DNA from: Coriobacterium glomerans PW2 | GTDB lineage: Bacteria; Actinomycetota; Coriobacteriia; Coriobacteriales; Coriobacteriaceae | Direction of reading: 5' to 3' | Length of the DNA: 64,000 nt | Assembly (NCBI RefSeq): GCF_000195315.1 | Contig: NC_015389.1 | Location: 1,488,001-1,552,000, forward strand | Part shown: positions 46,413-56,818 of the stretch, one piece after another | How positions within the stretch are numbered: the first letter of the stretch is position 1 | How the letters are laid out: every line of letters begins with the position of its first letter | Notes under the pieces: generated by a model | Database searches by the model: none | What the model was told of the DNA's origin: nothing | Seen by the model: the letters and a program-made list of their open reading frames with translations, nothing else | Made by a program: the position numbers and the translations under genes

Positions 46413-46937
46413 CTATCGCTCCTTACCTACGAACATCTCGGCGACGGTGAGGCCGCGGCGCTCCGCGATCTCCTCCGGACTCGCGAGCTCCCTCAACCCC
46501 TGGGCGGCGGCCTTCACGATGTTCAGACCGTTATCGGTGCCGAGCGATTTGGCGAGCACGTTTTTGATCCCCGCGAGCTCGAAGAGCGGGCGCACGGCGC
46601 CCCCGGCGATCAGGCCGGTTCCCTCGACGGCGGGCTTGATGATGATGCGGCCCGCGCCGAAGCGGCCCAGGACCTCATGCGGGATCGTACCGGTATCGGT
46701 CAGCGGCACGGCGAACATGTTTTTCTTCGCGTCGATGGTCGCCTTCGAGATCGCCAGCGGCACCTCGGTGGACTTCCCCATCCCGAGACCGACGCGACCG
46801 CGGCCGTCGCCGACGACGACGAGCGCGACCAGACTGAAGCGACGACCGCCCTTGACGACTTTGGACACGCGGTTGATGAAGACGACGCGCTCCTCGAACT
46901 CGGAGGCCTCGCGCTGCTGTCTTTGATTACGAGCCAT
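46413..46937 (-). CDS. rpsE: 30S ribosomal protein S5
   Basis: A 174-aa decoding-fidelity protein. The loop [21 protein letters not shown], and GVGMGK-like [13 protein letters not shown], are signatures. 13 nt after rplR. Confidence 0.98.
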   Translation of the reverse strand: MARNQRQQREASEFEERVVFINRVSKVVKGGRRFSLVALVVVGDGRGRVGLGMGKSTEVPLAISKATIDAKKNMFAVPLTDTGTIPHEVLGRFGAGRIIIKPAVEGTGLIAGGAVRPLFELAGIKNVLAKSLGTDNGLNIVKAAAQGLRELASPEEIAERRGLTVAEMFVGKER

Positions 46938-46950
46938 AGCTACTTACCTC

Positions 46951-47313
46951 CTAGAACAATAGACCGGCGGCGCGGGCGCCATCGGCGAGTGCCTTGACGC
47001 GGCCATGGTAGATGTGACCGCCGCGATCGAATCTGACGTGTGTGATGCCCGCCTCGGCGGCACGAGCGCCGACGAGCTTGCCGACCTTCTCGGCAGCCTG
47101 CTGGTTGGACGTCGTCTGGCCCTCGAACTCGCTTTCAAGTGTGGAGGCGGAGACCAGCGTGCAACCCTTCGTGTCGTCGATGACCTGGGCGTAGATGTTT
47201 GCGTTGGTGCGTGTGACGCGCAGGCGAGGACGATCGGGCGTGCCCGAGATCCTGCCGCGGACGCGACGCTGCCTGCGTTTGAGACCCTGCAGCTTCGCTT
47301 TGTTCTTGTCCAT
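46951..47313 (-). CDS. rplR: 50S ribosomal protein L18
   Basis: A 120-aa 5S rRNA-binding protein. [20 protein letters not shown] and [20 protein letters not shown] are typical. 72 nt separate it from rplF. Confidence 0.97.
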   Translation of the reverse strand: MDKNKAKLQGLKRRQRRVRGRISGTPDRPRLRVTRTNANIYAQVIDDTKGCTLVSASTLESEFEGQTTSNQQAAEKVGKLVGARAAEAGITHVRFDRGGHIYHGRVKALADGARAAGLLF

Positions 47314-47385
47314 GTTGAAACTCCTTTAGAAGGTCCCGGCCACCACCTGACGGGGTGATGGACGTGCGGGAACGACGATCGAGTG

Positions 47386-47922
47386 CTACTTGGCGGCCTT
47401 GCCGAGCTTGCGCCGGATGTGCTCCCCGGCGTAGTGTATGCCCTTGCCCTTGTAGGGCTCAGGCGGACGCAGACCGCGGATCTCCGCTGCAACCTGCCCG
47501 ACCTGCTGCTTATCGATGCCCTTGACGCTGATGTGCGTGTTGTCGGGCACCTCGAAGGCGATCCCGGCGGGTGCCGGGTACACGACCGGGTGCGAGAATC
47601 CGAGCGAGAACTCCAGCGAGTCCCCCTTGAGCTGGACACGGTAGCCGACGCCGGCGAGCTCCAGAATCTTGGTGTAGCCCTCGGATACCCCGGTGACCAT
47701 GTTTTGGATGAGCGCGCGCGTGAGCCCGTGGCGCGCACGACTCTCGCGTTCGTCATCCGGACGGGTGACGCTCAGCACGTCTCCTTCGACACCGATGGTG
47801 AGTTTGCTGTAAAAATCATTTTCAAGCTGGCCCTTCGGCCCCTTGACGACAACATGCGATCCGTTGACTGCCACGTCGACCCCGGCGGGAATCTGGACAG
47901 GTTTCTTACCGATACGAGACAC
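47386..47922 (-). CDS. rplF: 50S ribosomal protein L6
   Basis: A 178-aa protein near the factor-binding site. [16 protein letters not shown] at the start and [20 protein letters not shown] at the end are conserved. Start is GTG at 47922 with AAAGGAG 6 nt upstream. Confidence 0.97.
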   Translation of the reverse strand: MSRIGKKPVQIPAGVDVAVNGSHVVVKGPKGQLENDFYSKLTIGVEGDVLSVTRPDDERESRARHGLTRALIQNMVTGVSEGYTKILELAGVGYRVQLKGDSLEFSLGFSHPVVYPAPAGIAFEVPDNTHISVKGIDKQQVGQVAAEIRGLRPPEPYKGKGIHYAGEHIRRKLGKAAK

Positions 47923-47954
47923 GGTGTTCTCCTTTCCTTCTACGCGCCGAATGA

Positions 47955-48353
47955 CTACCAGACAAATGCGATGATCTCGCCGCCGACGCCCTTCTTGCGG
48001 GCGTCGCGGTCGCACATGACACCGTGGCTCGTGGACACGATGACGGTGCCGAGACCGCCGCGAACGCGGGGAATGTCGGCCACTCCGGCGTATTTGCGCA
48101 GCCCCGGTTTCGAGATGCGGCGAATGCCGGTGATGACCTTTTGCTTCTTGGGTCCGTACTTGAGAGTGATCTCGAGGGTCTTGGCGGGTTCCGTGTCCTC
48201 GACGCGGAAGCCCTCGACGTAACCCTCCTCCTTGATGACACGGGCGATGGCGACGAGCTTCTTGCTGCTCGGCATCGAGACCGTTGCCTTGTTCGCAGCG
48301 TTCGCATTGCGGATGCGCGTCAGCATGTCTGCGATCGGGTCTGTGACGTTCAT
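47955..48353 (-). CDS. rpsH: 30S ribosomal protein S8
   Basis: A 132-aa 16S rRNA-binding protein: [17 protein letters not shown] at the start, and [20 protein letters not shown] near the end. 120 nt separate it from rpsN, a gap with no gene. Confidence 0.97.
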   Translation of the reverse strand: MNVTDPIADMLTRIRNANAANKATVSMPSSKKLVAIARVIKEEGYVEGFRVEDTEPAKTLEITLKYGPKKQKVITGIRRISKPGLRKYAGVADIPRVRGGLGTVIVSTSHGVMCDRDARKKGVGGEIIAFVW

Positions 48354-48473
48354 GCGGATTCTCCTTCGCTCTTGATGAACGCGTGCAAGCGGTCCTCGGC
48401 CACCCGTGGCGACCGAGCCTGTTCAAGCACGCTCTCCCCTGCCCGCAAAAAACCCGCGGGCGCTGGCAGTGAC

Positions 48474-48659
48474 TTACCAGCTGGCCTTTTTGATGCCGGG
48501 AAGCTCGCCTTTGAGTGCCAGCTCGCGAAAGCAGATTCGGCACAGGCCGAACTTGCGATAGACGGAGCGCGGGCGCCCGCAGCGCTGGCAGCGGCTGTTC
48601 TTGCGCGACGAGAACTTCGGGTCGCGCTGAGCCCTGACGATCATCGATGTCTTAGCCAC
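48474..48659 (-). CDS. rpsN: 30S ribosomal protein S14, type Z
   Basis: A 61-aa zinc-binding S14 (Cys24, Cys27, Cys40, Cys43 in CQRCG and CRICF). The start is GTG at 48659 with GGAGG 7 nt upstream. The short zinc form sits in the spc operon as in Firmicutes and many actinobacteria. Confidence 0.97.
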   Translation of the reverse strand: MAKTSMIVRAQRDPKFSSRKNSRCQRCGRPRSVYRKFGLCRICFRELALKGELPGIKKASW

Positions 48660-48731
48660 GTATTTCCTCCTCACTATTGGCTTCGGTGCCCGGCGGCGCG
48701 GCGCGGCGCGCGCACCGCCGGAGCGGATGTG

Positions 48732-49430
48732 CTATTTCTGAAACGGGAACCCGAAGGCGCCCATGAGCGCCTTGGCCTCCTCATCGGTTTTGGCGGTCGT
48801 GACGAACGTGATGTCCATCCCTCGCGTATGGTCGATGGAGTCGTAGCTGATCTCGGGAAAGATGAGCTGCTCGGTGACACCCATCGAGAAGTTGCCTCGA
48901 CCATCGAAGCTCTTGGTCGAAACGCCGCGGAAATCGCGGATACGCGGGATCGCGACAGACATGAGACGGTCGAGGAACTCCCACATGCGATCGGCTCTCA
49001 GAGTGACCTTGGCCCCGATGGGCATGCCGGCGCGCAGGCGAAATGCCGCGATCGACTTGCGAGCGCGCGTCACCATGGGCTGCTGGCCTGTGATGGTGCG
49101 CAGATCGCGGATCGCTCCCTCGATCGCCTTTGAATCGGTCGCCGCCTCGCCGACACCCATGTTGACGACGATCTTCTCGAACTTGGGTATCTCCATGACG
49201 TTCTTGTAGCCGAACTGCTCGCGCATCTGGTCCTTTACCTCTTCCAGGTATCTCACCTTGAGGCGGGGGACGTACTTGTCCTGCGCGGCGGCCGAGGAGC
49301 CGGCGGAGGTCGCCTCAGCGGCTTTTCCGGCAGCGGTTCGCGATTTAGCCTTCGCCTTGGCGGGTTTCTTCTCCGCCGCTTTGCTCGCAGGCGCCTTCGC
49401 AGACGCCTCGTTCGACTTCTCTTCAGCCAT
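48732..49430 (-). CDS. rplE: 50S ribosomal protein L5 with N-terminal Ala/Lys extension
   Basis: A 232-aa protein. The L5 core, about residues 51-232, begins [19 protein letters not shown] and includes NPKFEKIV-like [16 protein letters not shown] and [19 protein letters not shown]. The first ~50 residues are an Ala/Lys/Ser-rich tract ([20 protein letters not shown] and onward), absent from the usual ~180-aa L5 and reminiscent of histone-like tails. AGAAGGAG precedes the ATG, so the extension is probably translated. It is the first gene on the downstream side of the split spc operon; TATGAT at 49604-49599 is a possible -10 for it. Confidence 0.95.
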   Translation of the reverse strand: MAEEKSNEASAKAPASKAAEKKPAKAKAKSRTAAGKAAEATSAGSSAAAQDKYVPRLKVRYLEEVKDQMREQFGYKNVMEIPKFEKIVVNMGVGEAATDSKAIEGAIRDLRTITGQQPMVTRARKSIAAFRLRAGMPIGAKVTLRADRMWEFLDRLMSVAIPRIRDFRGVSTKSFDGRGNFSMGVTEQLIFPEISYDSIDHTRGMDITFVTTAKTDEEAKALMGAFGFPFQK

Positions 49431-49842
49431 GAGCGCTCCTTCTGGGGTTTTAAGCGCGGGGCATGGCCCTGGACACGAAATACGCGCACAAGCGGCATCG
49501 CGCACCGTCGGGTTGTCCTCGCGCCTCCTGCCGGTTCGCGCCCGACGGCTGAGTCGCGACACGATGAAATGACGGCAGGAGCCGGTCATACGGTCGATAT
49601 CATACACACATGCAGGGAGAATTACCAGAAGAACCTTATGTGTGGGCTGAAATCCACATACCGGCCCACGGCAACATCGCCCTGCTGTCTTCATCCGACA
49701 CGCGAGATCACAGGGGATGTCGCAAGCGGTGCAGCCTTCCCGACGCTATAATCTGGATGGAATCGGTCATCGAGAAAGGACATGGCGTGCATCGGCGCAT
49801 TCATCGCAACGCCTATCCCCTTGGTCTTCGCTTGGAGCACCC
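49431..49842. other. Control region between divergent rplE and AEC permease
   Basis: No supported gene in these 412 nt. On the plus strand TATAAT at 49747-49752 is a candidate -10 for the permease; on the minus strand TATGAT at 49604-49599 is a candidate -10 for rplE and the rest of the spc operon. Neither has a clear -35. Confidence 0.45.
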
Positions 49843-50763
49843 ATGGGGCAGGTGATCATCAAGGTATGCTCCTTCATCGCCATCATCGTGATCGGCATGC
49901 TCGCGGGAAGAAGCGGCAAGCTTGGCACCGGGGCCGGAAACATGCTCTCGAAGGTCGTCTTCACGATCACGCTGCCCGCGACGATAATTCACGCTTTCGG
50001 CGCTGCGGACTTCTCCCGCGAGTTGCTTCTGCTCATTCCGATCGGTTTTCTGTGTGCGGGGGTTCCCTTCTTCGCAACTCTGGCGCTCACACACCGATTC
50101 GATGCCCGCGATCGAAAGTTTCTCCTGTTGAATTCCGGGTTCAACATCGGCTGCTTCGGGCTGCCGTTCGTACAGGCGTTCTTTCCCGCACCTATCGTGG
50201 TGGCCGCGTGCATGTTCGATGCGGGCAACTCGCTGATGGTCACCGGCGGCTCATATGTGATCACGACCATGGTGGTCGACGGCACGCGCTCGGCGCATCC
50301 GGCATCAGAGGCCGTCCGGCGACTCACCCGCTCGGTGGCCTTCGATTCCTATCTCGTGCTCATGGCGCTCGCATGTCTGGGAATTCGAATCCCGGGGGCG
50401 ATCGTCTCGCTCACCGAACCTGTGGCGAACGCCAACGCGTTTCTGTCCCTGTTCATGGTCGGCCTCATGGTGAGTCTGTCGGTCGATCGAGAACGGCTGC
50501 GGCGGATCGCCGAGCTGCTCGGCGGCCGATACTGCGCCTGTGCGATCGAGTGCGCGCTCGTACTCGCGCTTCTCCCGCTCGCTCCCGAGATTCGAGCCCT
50601 CATCGCCACGCTGGTCTGGGCACCCGTCTCCGCGCTCGGCCCAGCGTTCACGCTGTGGGCGGGTGGCGATGCGCAACTCGCGGGCCTTGCCAACACGATC
50701 AGCATCTTTGCCGGCCTGGCGCTGATGACCGGCGCGCTCGTGCTCACAGGCTCAATTGCGTGA
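49843..50763 (+). CDS. AEC-family (auxin efflux carrier) permease
   Basis: A 306-aa membrane protein with about ten helices in a 5+5 arrangement. Family traits are the small N-terminal half with GNMLSKVVFTITLPATIIHAF, the NSGFNIGCFGLPFVQAFF segment with its conserved Asn/Gly, and the later Pro-Gly repeats. Bacterial members move malate, malonate or other organic acids; substrate here unknown. GGAG is 6 nt before the ATG. It is on the plus strand inside the minus-strand ribosomal operon, between rplX and rplE, where no gene normally lies. Confidence 0.88.
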   Translation: MGQVIIKVCSFIAIIVIGMLAGRSGKLGTGAGNMLSKVVFTITLPATIIHAFGAADFSRELLLLIPIGFLCAGVPFFATLALTHRFDARDRKFLLLNSGFNIGCFGLPFVQAFFPAPIVVAACMFDAGNSLMVTGGSYVITTMVVDGTRSAHPASEAVRRLTRSVAFDSYLVLMALACLGIRIPGAIVSLTEPVANANAFLSLFMVGLMVSLSVDRERLRRIAELLGGRYCACAIECALVLALLPLAPEIRALIATLVWAPVSALGPAFTLWAGGDAQLAGLANTISIFAGLALMTGALVLTGSIA

Positions 50764-51087
50764 TCGAGACGAAAGCGCTTGAAGAAGCGGTTGGTCGCCT
50801 TCGCGCGGATCTGGCCGGATCGCATGAACAGGTCGCTCGGGGTGTCGCGTCTGCGGCGGCGCTGGGTTTTCCGGCTCGCTTCATACGATATTCGCGGCAT
50901 GATCGCATTGCGGCCCGCACACCGGATCGCGTATGAGGCGCTCATGAAAAAGGCCCCACGGAGCAATCCGCGAGGCCCGCATGCACTGCGGTGCGCGTGT
51001 CATCAAAAACAAGAGATGATCTGAGCGGCGCATCTTCGAAACCGAACCAGTTGTTCAGAACCTTTGGTGATCCGCCTGATCGGCCTT
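50764..51087. other. Region between AEC permease and rplX
   Basis: These 324 nt, lying at the convergent ends of the permease and rplX genes, hold the rplX terminator (50947-50977). Nothing else is recognised. Confidence 0.5.
50947..50977 (-). terminator. Rho-independent terminator downstream of rplX
   Basis: On the minus strand an 11-bp stem (with two G-T pairs) between 50977-50967 and 50962-50952 with a 4-nt loop is followed by TTTTT (50951-50947). It would end S10-operon transcription before the inserted permease gene. Confidence 0.8.
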
Positions 51088-51411
51088 CTAGAATTTGTTC
51101 CCGCACTTCTTGCAGACGCGCAACTTCGTGCGTTTGCCTTCGAGCTCGCCGGCCTCGTGACCGACGCGCGTTGCCTTTCCGCATTTCGGACAGACGAGCA
51201 TGGCGTTGGACGCATCGAACTTGGCCTCTTGGGGCACGATGCCCCCCTGCTGGTTCTGCTGATTGGGGCGCACCGCTTTCTTTACGATGGCGATCCCTTC
51301 AACCTTGATCTTTCCCTCAGTTGGGAACGCGCGCAGAACGGTGCCCTGCTTGCCGCGATCCTTGCCGGAGAGAATCTTGACGGTGTCGCCCTTCTTGATG
51401 GACATTGCCAT
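51088..51411 (-). CDS. rplX: 50S ribosomal protein L24
   Basis: A 107-aa assembly-initiator protein. The KOW motif ([20 protein letters not shown]) is at the N-terminus; CPKCG and CKKCG pairs near the C-terminus form a probable zinc ribbon. The start MAMSIKK at 51411 is chosen; an inner ATG at 51405 is possible. It is the last gene before the break in the operon. Confidence 0.96.
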   Translation of the reverse strand: MAMSIKKGDTVKILSGKDRGKQGTVLRAFPTEGKIKVEGIAIVKKAVRPNQQNQQGGIVPQEAKFDASNAMLVCPKCGKATRVGHEAGELEGKRTKLRVCKKCGNKF

Positions 51412-51429
51412 GGGCAATCACTCCCTTCT

Positions 51430-51798
51430 CTACAGAGTCTCGGGTGCAAGCGAGACGATCTTCATGTACTTGCGATCGCGAAGCTCGCGCGCGACGGGCC
51501 CGAAGATGCGGGTACCGACGGGCGAGCCGTCGCTGTTGATGACGACGGCGGCATTGTCATCGAAGCGGATGTATGATCCGTCCCTGCGACGAACCTCCTT
51601 CACCGTGCGAACGATGACGCACTTGACGACATCTTTCTTCTTGACGGTCGCACCGGGCGTCGCCTCTTGGACAGCTGCGACGACCACATCGCCGACTCCG
51701 GCGTAACGGCGCTTCGATCCGCCGAGCACCTTGATGCAGCGAACCTTGCGCGCGCCGGAGTTGTCAGCGACGTTGAGCATCGTTTGCATTTGAATCAT
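51430..51798 (-). CDS. rplN: 50S ribosomal protein L14
   Basis: A 122-aa protein of the subunit interface: [20 protein letters not shown] and [14 protein letters not shown]-like [20 protein letters not shown]. 103 nt of non-coding sequence separate it from rpsQ. Confidence 0.98.
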   Translation of the reverse strand: MIQMQTMLNVADNSGARKVRCIKVLGGSKRRYAGVGDVVVAAVQEATPGATVKKKDVVKCVIVRTVKEVRRRDGSYIRFDDNAAVVINSDGSPVGTRIFGPVARELRDRKYMKIVSLAPETL

Positions 51799-51901
51799 GG
51801 TAGTTCCTCCGAACCTCAGCTGACGGGAGGTGCGACCGGGGAGATGCGAACGCGAATCCCCTGACCTCGCACGTCGTCAGCACATGTTACGTCTTGGCAG
51901 C

Positions 51902-52162
51902 TTACTTCGCCCGCTCGACGATCTCGACTAAGCGCCAGCGCTTCATCTTGGACAGCGGTCTGGTCTCCATGATGCGAACGGAATCGCCCACGGCGGCCGC
52001 GCACTCCTCATCGTGCGCATGGAGCTTCGAGGTCCTGGTCATCATCTTGCCGTACTTGGGATGACGCTTGTGCTCAGCGATCTGGACAACGATGCTCTTG
52101 TTGCCAGAAATTGAGGTGACGACACCCGTGCGGACTTTACGCTGGTTACGCGTATCGCTCAT
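51902..52162 (-). CDS. rpsQ: 30S ribosomal protein S17
   Basis: An 86-aa OB-fold protein; RKVRTGVVTSISGNKSIVVQ and KLHAHDEECAAAVGDSVRIM are typical. 16 nt after rpmC. Confidence 0.97.
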   Translation of the reverse strand: MSDTRNQRKVRTGVVTSISGNKSIVVQIAEHKRHPKYGKMMTRTSKLHAHDEECAAAVGDSVRIMETRPLSKMKRWRLVEIVERAK

Positions 52163-52178
52163 GTTCTGCTCCTGCGAT

Positions 52179-52394
52179 CTACTTGGCCGCAGCGGATTTC
52201 TCCGCTGCGATTTGGCGGGCGCGCTGCTCGGTCAGAACACGCGCGATATCCTTCTTGACGGTTTTGACCCGAGCTGTGTTGTCCAGCTGGCTCGTGGCCA
52301 TCTGGAAACGAAGGTTGAAGAGCTCGGCACGACCCTCTTTCAGCTTTTCTGCCAGCTGGGTGTCCGAGAACTCACGAATCTCTGCGGGCTTCAT
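52179..52394 (-). CDS. rpmC: 50S ribosomal protein L29
   Basis: A 71-aa, two-helix protein at the tunnel exit (MKPAEIREFSDTQLAEKLKE, FNLRFQMATSQLDNTARVK). Its ATG directly abuts the rplP stop. Confidence 0.97.
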   Translation of the reverse strand: MKPAEIREFSDTQLAEKLKEGRAELFNLRFQMATSQLDNTARVKTVKKDIARVLTEQRARQIAAEKSAAAK

Positions 52395-52826
52395 CTACTT
52401 GTCCTCCCCGTTCTCCTGATCAGCGCGGGTCACGATCTTGGTCTTGATGGGAAGCTTGTGCTGAGCCAGACGAAGCGCCTCGCGCGCGACCTCTTCGCTC
52501 ACCCCGGCTATCTCGAACATGATGCGACCGGGCTTCACAACGGCCACCCACTCCTCGGGATTTCCCTTTCCCTTGCCCATGCGCGTCTCCGCGGGTTTCT
52601 TGGACACGGGCTTGTCCGGGAAGATCGTGATGTAGACGCGTCCTCCGCGCTTCATGTAGCGTGTCATCGCGATACGCGCGGCCTCGATCTGGCGGTTGGT
52701 GATCCAGTGGGCCTCGAGAGCTCGAATGCCGAACTCACCGAAGTACAGCTGGGTGTTGCCCTTGGCCTGACCCTTCATGGAGCCGCGCTGCACCTTGCGA
52801 TGCAGAACACGTTTGGGAGCAAGCAC
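52395..52826 (-). CDS. rplP: 50S ribosomal protein L16
   Basis: A 143-aa protein near the A-site tRNA elbow. [20 protein letters not shown] and [20 protein letters not shown] are conserved. Start is GTG at 52826 with GGAGGGG upstream; 2 nt after rpsC. Confidence 0.98.
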   Translation of the reverse strand: MLAPKRVLHRKVQRGSMKGQAKGNTQLYFGEFGIRALEAHWITNRQIEAARIAMTRYMKRGGRVYITIFPDKPVSKKPAETRMGKGKGNPEEWVAVVKPGRIMFEIAGVSEEVAREALRLAQHKLPIKTKIVTRADQENGEDK

Positions 52827-52828
52827 TG

Positions 52829-53548
52829 CTAACCCCTCCTTTCCGAATTACGGCGTCGAGGCGAGCGCGACGGGCGCGACGGACCCTCGAGCGCCGGGTT
52901 CGGCGTGGGCTGACCGGGCATGCGCTCACCCAGGAAGATCCAGACCTTCACGCCGCACGAACCCATCGTGGTGTGGGCGGTGGCGGTACCGTAATCGATC
53001 TTGGCGCGCAGCGTGTGCAGCGGAACGCGTCCCTCGCGGTACCACTCGCGACGACCCATCTCGGAGCCGCCGAGGCGACCGGAGCACTGGATGCGAATGC
53101 CCTTGGCACCCGCCTTGCTCGCGGACTGGACCGCCTTGCGCATGGCGCGACGGAATGCGACGCGGCCCTCGAGTTGCTCGGCGATGGACTGGGCAACGAG
53201 CTTCGCATCGATCTCGGGACGCCTGATCTCGATGACATCGATTGACAGATTGCCCTTCGAGACTCCCGCGACGCGCTCGAGCTCGGTGCGCAGCGCATCG
53301 ATCTCAGCGCCCTTCTTTCCGATGACGATACCGGGGCGGCCGCTCAAGATGATGATCTTCACCTTGTCGCCGGCGCGCTCGATCTCCACGCGCGACACGG
53401 CGGCGCGGGTGAGGCGCTTCGTGAGGTAGCGGCGGATCTCAAGATCATTGCCAATGGATGCGGCGTAATCCTTTTCGGCGAACCAACGGGAGCGCCAATT
53501 CTCGGTGATGCCGAGACGAAACCCTGTGGGGTAGACTTTCTGACCCAT
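52829..53548 (-). CDS. rpsC: 30S ribosomal protein S3
   Basis: A 239-aa head protein with a KH domain ([20 protein letters not shown]) and the C-terminal S3 domain. The last ~30 residues are Pro/Arg/Ser-rich and variable. [20 protein letters not shown] marks the start. Confidence 0.98.
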   Translation of the reverse strand: MGQKVYPTGFRLGITENWRSRWFAEKDYAASIGNDLEIRRYLTKRLTRAAVSRVEIERAGDKVKIIILSGRPGIVIGKKGAEIDALRTELERVAGVSKGNLSIDVIEIRRPEIDAKLVAQSIAEQLEGRVAFRRAMRKAVQSASKAGAKGIRIQCSGRLGGSEMGRREWYREGRVPLHTLRAKIDYGTATAHTTMGSCGVKVWIFLGERMPGQPTPNPALEGPSRPSRSPRRRNSERRG

Positions 53549-53555
53549 ACTTCGC

Positions 53556-53927
53556 TTACGCCTCCTTTCGAGGAGCGACGACGACGGTGATGTGGCTCAT
53601 GCGCTTCAGAATGCGTGAAGCGGAGCCCTTGGCGCGGGGACGGATGCGCTTGAGCGTCGGTCCCTGGTCGACATAGGCGCTGACGATCACGAGATCGTCG
53701 GCACGCATGCCATTGTTGTTCTCCGCGTTGGCGACAGCGGAGCGAAGGACCTTCTCGACGTCCACGGCGGCGGCCCGCTCGCAGAAGCGAAGGATGTCCA
53801 AGGCCTCGGGCACGGGCTTGCGACGAATCAGATCGATCACGAGCCGGGCCTTGCCGGCGGAGACGCGCACGTACTTCGCGACAGCGCGAACCTCGCGGGT
53901 CTCGGTATCTGTTGACTTGGTTGGCAT
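53556..53927 (-). CDS. rplV: 50S ribosomal protein L22
   Basis: A 123-aa protein lining the exit tunnel. [19 protein letters not shown] and [20 protein letters not shown] are typical. 7 nt before rpsC. Confidence 0.98.
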   Translation of the reverse strand: MPTKSTDTETREVRAVAKYVRVSAGKARLVIDLIRRKPVPEALDILRFCERAAAVDVEKVLRSAVANAENNNGMRADDLVIVSAYVDQGPTLKRIRPRAKGSASRILKRMSHITVVVAPRKEA

Positions 53928-53941
53928 GTACGAGGACCCCC

Positions 53942-54202
53942 CTATTTGGCCTTGTGGCTGCGGAACGTGCGCGTCGGCGAGAATTCGCCGAGCTTGTGTC
54001 CGACCATCGACTCGGTGATGTAGACGGGAACGTGCTTGCGGCCGTCGTGAACGGCGATCGTGTGGCCGACCATCTCCGGGAAGATGGTGGAAGCGCGAGA
54101 CCAGGTCTTGACGACTTCCTTCTTCCCAGCCTCATTCATCGCGGTGATACGCGAGAGGAGGCGAGTCTCCACGAACGGTCCTTTCTTGAGACTTCTGCTC
54201 AT
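53942..54202 (-). CDS. rpsS: 30S ribosomal protein S19
   Basis: An 86-aa protein ([40 protein letters not shown]). It contacts the tRNA acceptor side with S13. 32 nt after rplB. Confidence 0.98.
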   Translation of the reverse strand: MSRSLKKGPFVETRLLSRITAMNEAGKKEVVKTWSRASTIFPEMVGHTIAVHDGRKHVPVYITESMVGHKLGEFSPTRTFRSHKAK

Positions 54203-54234
54203 AGGTGCTAACTCCTAAGACTCGGTATCCGAAA

Positions 54235-55065
54235 CTACTTCTTGCGGCGGCGAATGATGAGGCTGTTCGAAACCTTCTTCTTCTTTCGCGTGCGGTAGCC
54301 CTTGGACGGTTTGCCCCACGGCGTCACAGAGGGGCGTCCGGAGGTGTGGTTCTTGCCCTCGCCGCCGCCGTGCGGGTGATCGACGGGGTTCATGACGGTG
54401 CCGCGCACGGTCGGACGAACGTTCATGTGCCGCTTGCGCCCGGCCTTGCCGATGACGATATTGGAGTGATCGGCGTTGCCGACCTCGCCGATCGTGGCGC
54501 GGCACGTGGCGAGCACGCGCCTCATCTCAGAGGAGGGCATGCGCAAGATGGCATACTTGCCCTCCTTGCCCATCAGCTGACAGGCGGTGCCGGCGGAGCG
54601 GGCGATCGCTGCGCCCTTGCCCGGACGGAACTCGATCGCATGGATGAGCGTGCCGACGGGGATATCGGACAGAGGCAAGGCGTTGCCCGGCTTGATGTCG
54701 ACGTCGGTGCCGGAAAGCACGATGTCATCAACCGAGAGACCCTTCGGTGCCAAGATGTAGCGCTTCTCGCCATCTCGATAGTGGAGCAACGCGATGCGCG
54801 CGGATCGGTTCGGATCGTACTCGATCGTGGCGACCCTGGCCGGGACACCGTCCTTGTTGCGCTTGAAGTCGATGACACGGTAGCGACGTTTCACGCCGCC
54901 ACCCTGATGGCGCACCGTGATGCGTCCGTTGTTGTTGCGTCCGGCCTTCTTGGACAGGGGCTCGAGAAGCGACTTCTCTGGTTTGGTGCAGGTGATCTCG
55001 GAAAAATCCGAGATCGTCTGCCAGCGCCTGCCCGCGCTGGTCGGCTTGAGGTGCTTTACAGCCAT
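54235..55065 (-). CDS. rplB: 50S ribosomal protein L2
   Basis: A 276-aa protein important for peptidyl-transferase activity. [20 protein letters not shown] and the strongly conserved [15 protein letters not shown] (with the essential His) are visible. AAAGGG precedes the ATG at 55065. The 170-nt gap to rplW is long for this operon and holds no recognised gene. Confidence 0.98.
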   Translation of the reverse strand: MAVKHLKPTSAGRRWQTISDFSEITCTKPEKSLLEPLSKKAGRNNNGRITVRHQGGGVKRRYRVIDFKRNKDGVPARVATIEYDPNRSARIALLHYRDGEKRYILAPKGLSVDDIVLSGTDVDIKPGNALPLSDIPVGTLIHAIEFRPGKGAAIARSAGTACQLMGKEGKYAILRMPSSEMRRVLATCRATIGEVGNADHSNIVIGKAGRKRHMNVRPTVRGTVMNPVDHPHGGGEGKNHTSGRPSVTPWGKPSKGYRTRKKKKVSNSLIIRRRKK

Positions 55066-55235
55066 GCTGATCCCTTTCATCTCTATCCGCTGGCCCGCGC
55101 AAGCAGGGATTCGAGGCGAGGCCTCGGGTTTGCGCTGACACCGGATTACCACGGTACCGGGCGGCTCTACTTTTAGCCCGATACGATTCCGATGCGTGCC
55201 CCCGACGGGAGCACGCCGAACAAACGAGCCGACTC

Positions 55236-55523
55236 TTACGCTTGGTTGCCGAAGATCTCGATGCTATCGCCCTCGGCCAGAGTGACGATGGCCTTCTTCC
55301 AAGATCGCGTGTACCCGGCGACCTGGCGCACGCGCTTCTTTTTCGGTTTCACGCTGAGCGTGTTGACGCGAACGACCTTCACCGAGAACAGCTCCTCGAT
55401 CGCATCGGCGATCTGGAGCTTCGAGGCGCCCTTCGCGACCTCGAATGTATATTTGCGCATCTCCTGCAGTTCATAGGAGTGCTCCGAGACGATCGGGCGA
55501 ACGATCACGCTGTGTGCGTCCAT
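55236..55523 (-). CDS. rplW: 50S ribosomal protein L23
   Basis: A 95-aa tunnel-exit protein that docks trigger factor and [23 protein letters not shown] and [19 protein letters not shown] are typical. Its ATG is immediately after the rplD stop. Confidence 0.97.
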   Translation of the reverse strand: MDAHSVIVRPIVSEHSYELQEMRKYTFEVAKGASKLQIADAIEELFSVKVVRVNTLSVKPKKKRVRQVAGYTRSWKKAIVTLAEGDSIEIFGNQA

Positions 55524-56150
55524 TTATGCAAGCACCTCCCCGAAGTGCACGGCGACATCAGCCGGCATCAGCAGCGCGCCGTTGTTCACAAGGTCATGCG
55601 TATTGGCCTCGTTCGGCGTGATGATGAAGGTCCGGGGAATGTTGCGGAACGACAGATACGCGTTGACGTCGTCCTCTCGGACGATGATCGTGAGCCGCTT
55701 GCCCTCGAGCTCAAGTGACCTGATAAGACGCATGGCGGCCTTGGTGGAGGGCTTGTCAAAGCCGTAGTCGTCCACGACGACGAGCTCGTCGTCACGCAGC
55801 TTCGCGGACAGCGCGGAGCGCATCGCGAGTTTGACCTCCTTGTTGTTCATGCGCTTTGCGTATGAACGGGGCTTGGGGCCGAAGATGACGCCACCGTGGC
55901 GCCACTGGCCGGCGCGGATGGAGCCCTGTCGGGCACGGCCGGTGCCCTTCTGACGCCATGGCTTGCGCCCGCCGCCGCGAACCTCGCCGCGGCTCTTCGT
56001 GGACTGGGTGCCCCGACGCCAGCATGCCATCTGGCATTTGACGATGTGATGCATGATGTGGATGTTCGGCTCTATGCCGTACACCGCAGAAGCGAGCTCG
56101 GTCTCGGTGACCTTGCTCCCCTCCGCATTTTTGACCTCTATCTTAGACAT
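55524..56150 (-). CDS. rplD: 50S ribosomal protein L4
   Basis: A 208-aa protein with an extended loop in the exit tunnel (GGGRKPWRQKGTGRARQGS). In E. coli L4 represses the S10 operon through the leader; a structured leader is present upstream of rplC here, but no evidence for L4 binding can be read from sequence. AAGGAG precedes the ATG. Confidence 0.97.
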   Translation of the reverse strand: MSKIEVKNAEGSKVTETELASAVYGIEPNIHIMHHIVKCQMACWRRGTQSTKSRGEVRGGGRKPWRQKGTGRARQGSIRAGQWRHGGVIFGPKPRSYAKRMNNKEVKLAMRSALSAKLRDDELVVVDDYGFDKPSTKAAMRLIRSLELEGKRLTIIVREDDVNAYLSFRNIPRTFIITPNEANTHDLVNNGALLMPADVAVHFGEVLA

Positions 56151-56197
56151 TTCTGTGTTCTCCTTGGTATGACGCTGGGCGATTCGGACCCGGGCCC

Positions 56198-56818
56198 TCA
56201 GGCCATACGGATGCAGACGAGCCCGCTTTTGGCTCCGGGCACGGCGCCCTTGACCAAGATGAGGTTCTGCTCGGCATCGATGCGGACAACGGAGAGGTTC
56301 TTCACCGTCACGCGATCGTTGCCCATGTGTCCGGCCATCTTGAGACCTTTCAAAACCCTCGAAGGGTAGGCGCACTGACCGATGGAACCGGGGTGACGAT
56401 GAAAATGCGAGCCGTGCGTCATGGGGCCGCGGTGCTGTCCCCAGCGCTTGATGCGCCCTTGGAAGCCCTTGCCCTTGGATGTGCCGATGACGTCGACCTT
56501 TTCAGTGCCCTCGAAATCTGCCACGGTCACGGGGTCCCCGACGCTGTGCTGCTCGCCGGCCGGAACGCGGACCTCGCGAAGATAGCGCACCGGCTCGACG
56601 CCGGCCTTCGCGAAGTGCCCGGCCATGGGCCTGTTCACATGCTTGGCGCGAATGTCGCCAAAACCGATTTGGACGGCGTCGTAGCCGTCGGTCGCCTCTG
56701 TCTTCACCTGCGAGACGTAGCAGGGGCCTGCTTGGATGACCGTGACGGGAACGACGTTGTCGTTCTCATCCCACACCTGGGTCATACCGATCTTGCGGCC
56801 GAGAATCATGCTAACCAT
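56198..56818 (-). CDS. rplC: 50S ribosomal protein L3
   Basis: A 206-aa protein. [20 protein letters not shown] and [18 protein letters not shown] (with the methylatable region) are conserved. The start at 56818 has AGGA 7 nt upstream; an inner ATG at 56809 is possible. It is the first gene after a 391-nt gap to rpsJ. Confidence 0.97.
   Translation of the reverse strand: MVSMILGRKIGMTQVWDENDNVVPVTVIQAGPCYVSQVKTEATDGYDAVQIGFGDIRAKHVNRPMAGHFAKAGVEPVRYLREVRVPAGEQHSVGDPVTVADFEGTEKVDVIGTSKGKGFQGRIKRWGQHRGPMTHGSHFHRHPGSIGQCAYPSRVLKGLKMAGHMGNDRVTVKNLSVVRIDAEQNLILVKGAVPGAKSGLVCIRMA

Noticed and set aside
49610-49842. Small plus-strand frame (about 80 codons) upstream of the AEC permease
   Set aside because: No ribosome site or homology, and it runs across the permease start in another frame.
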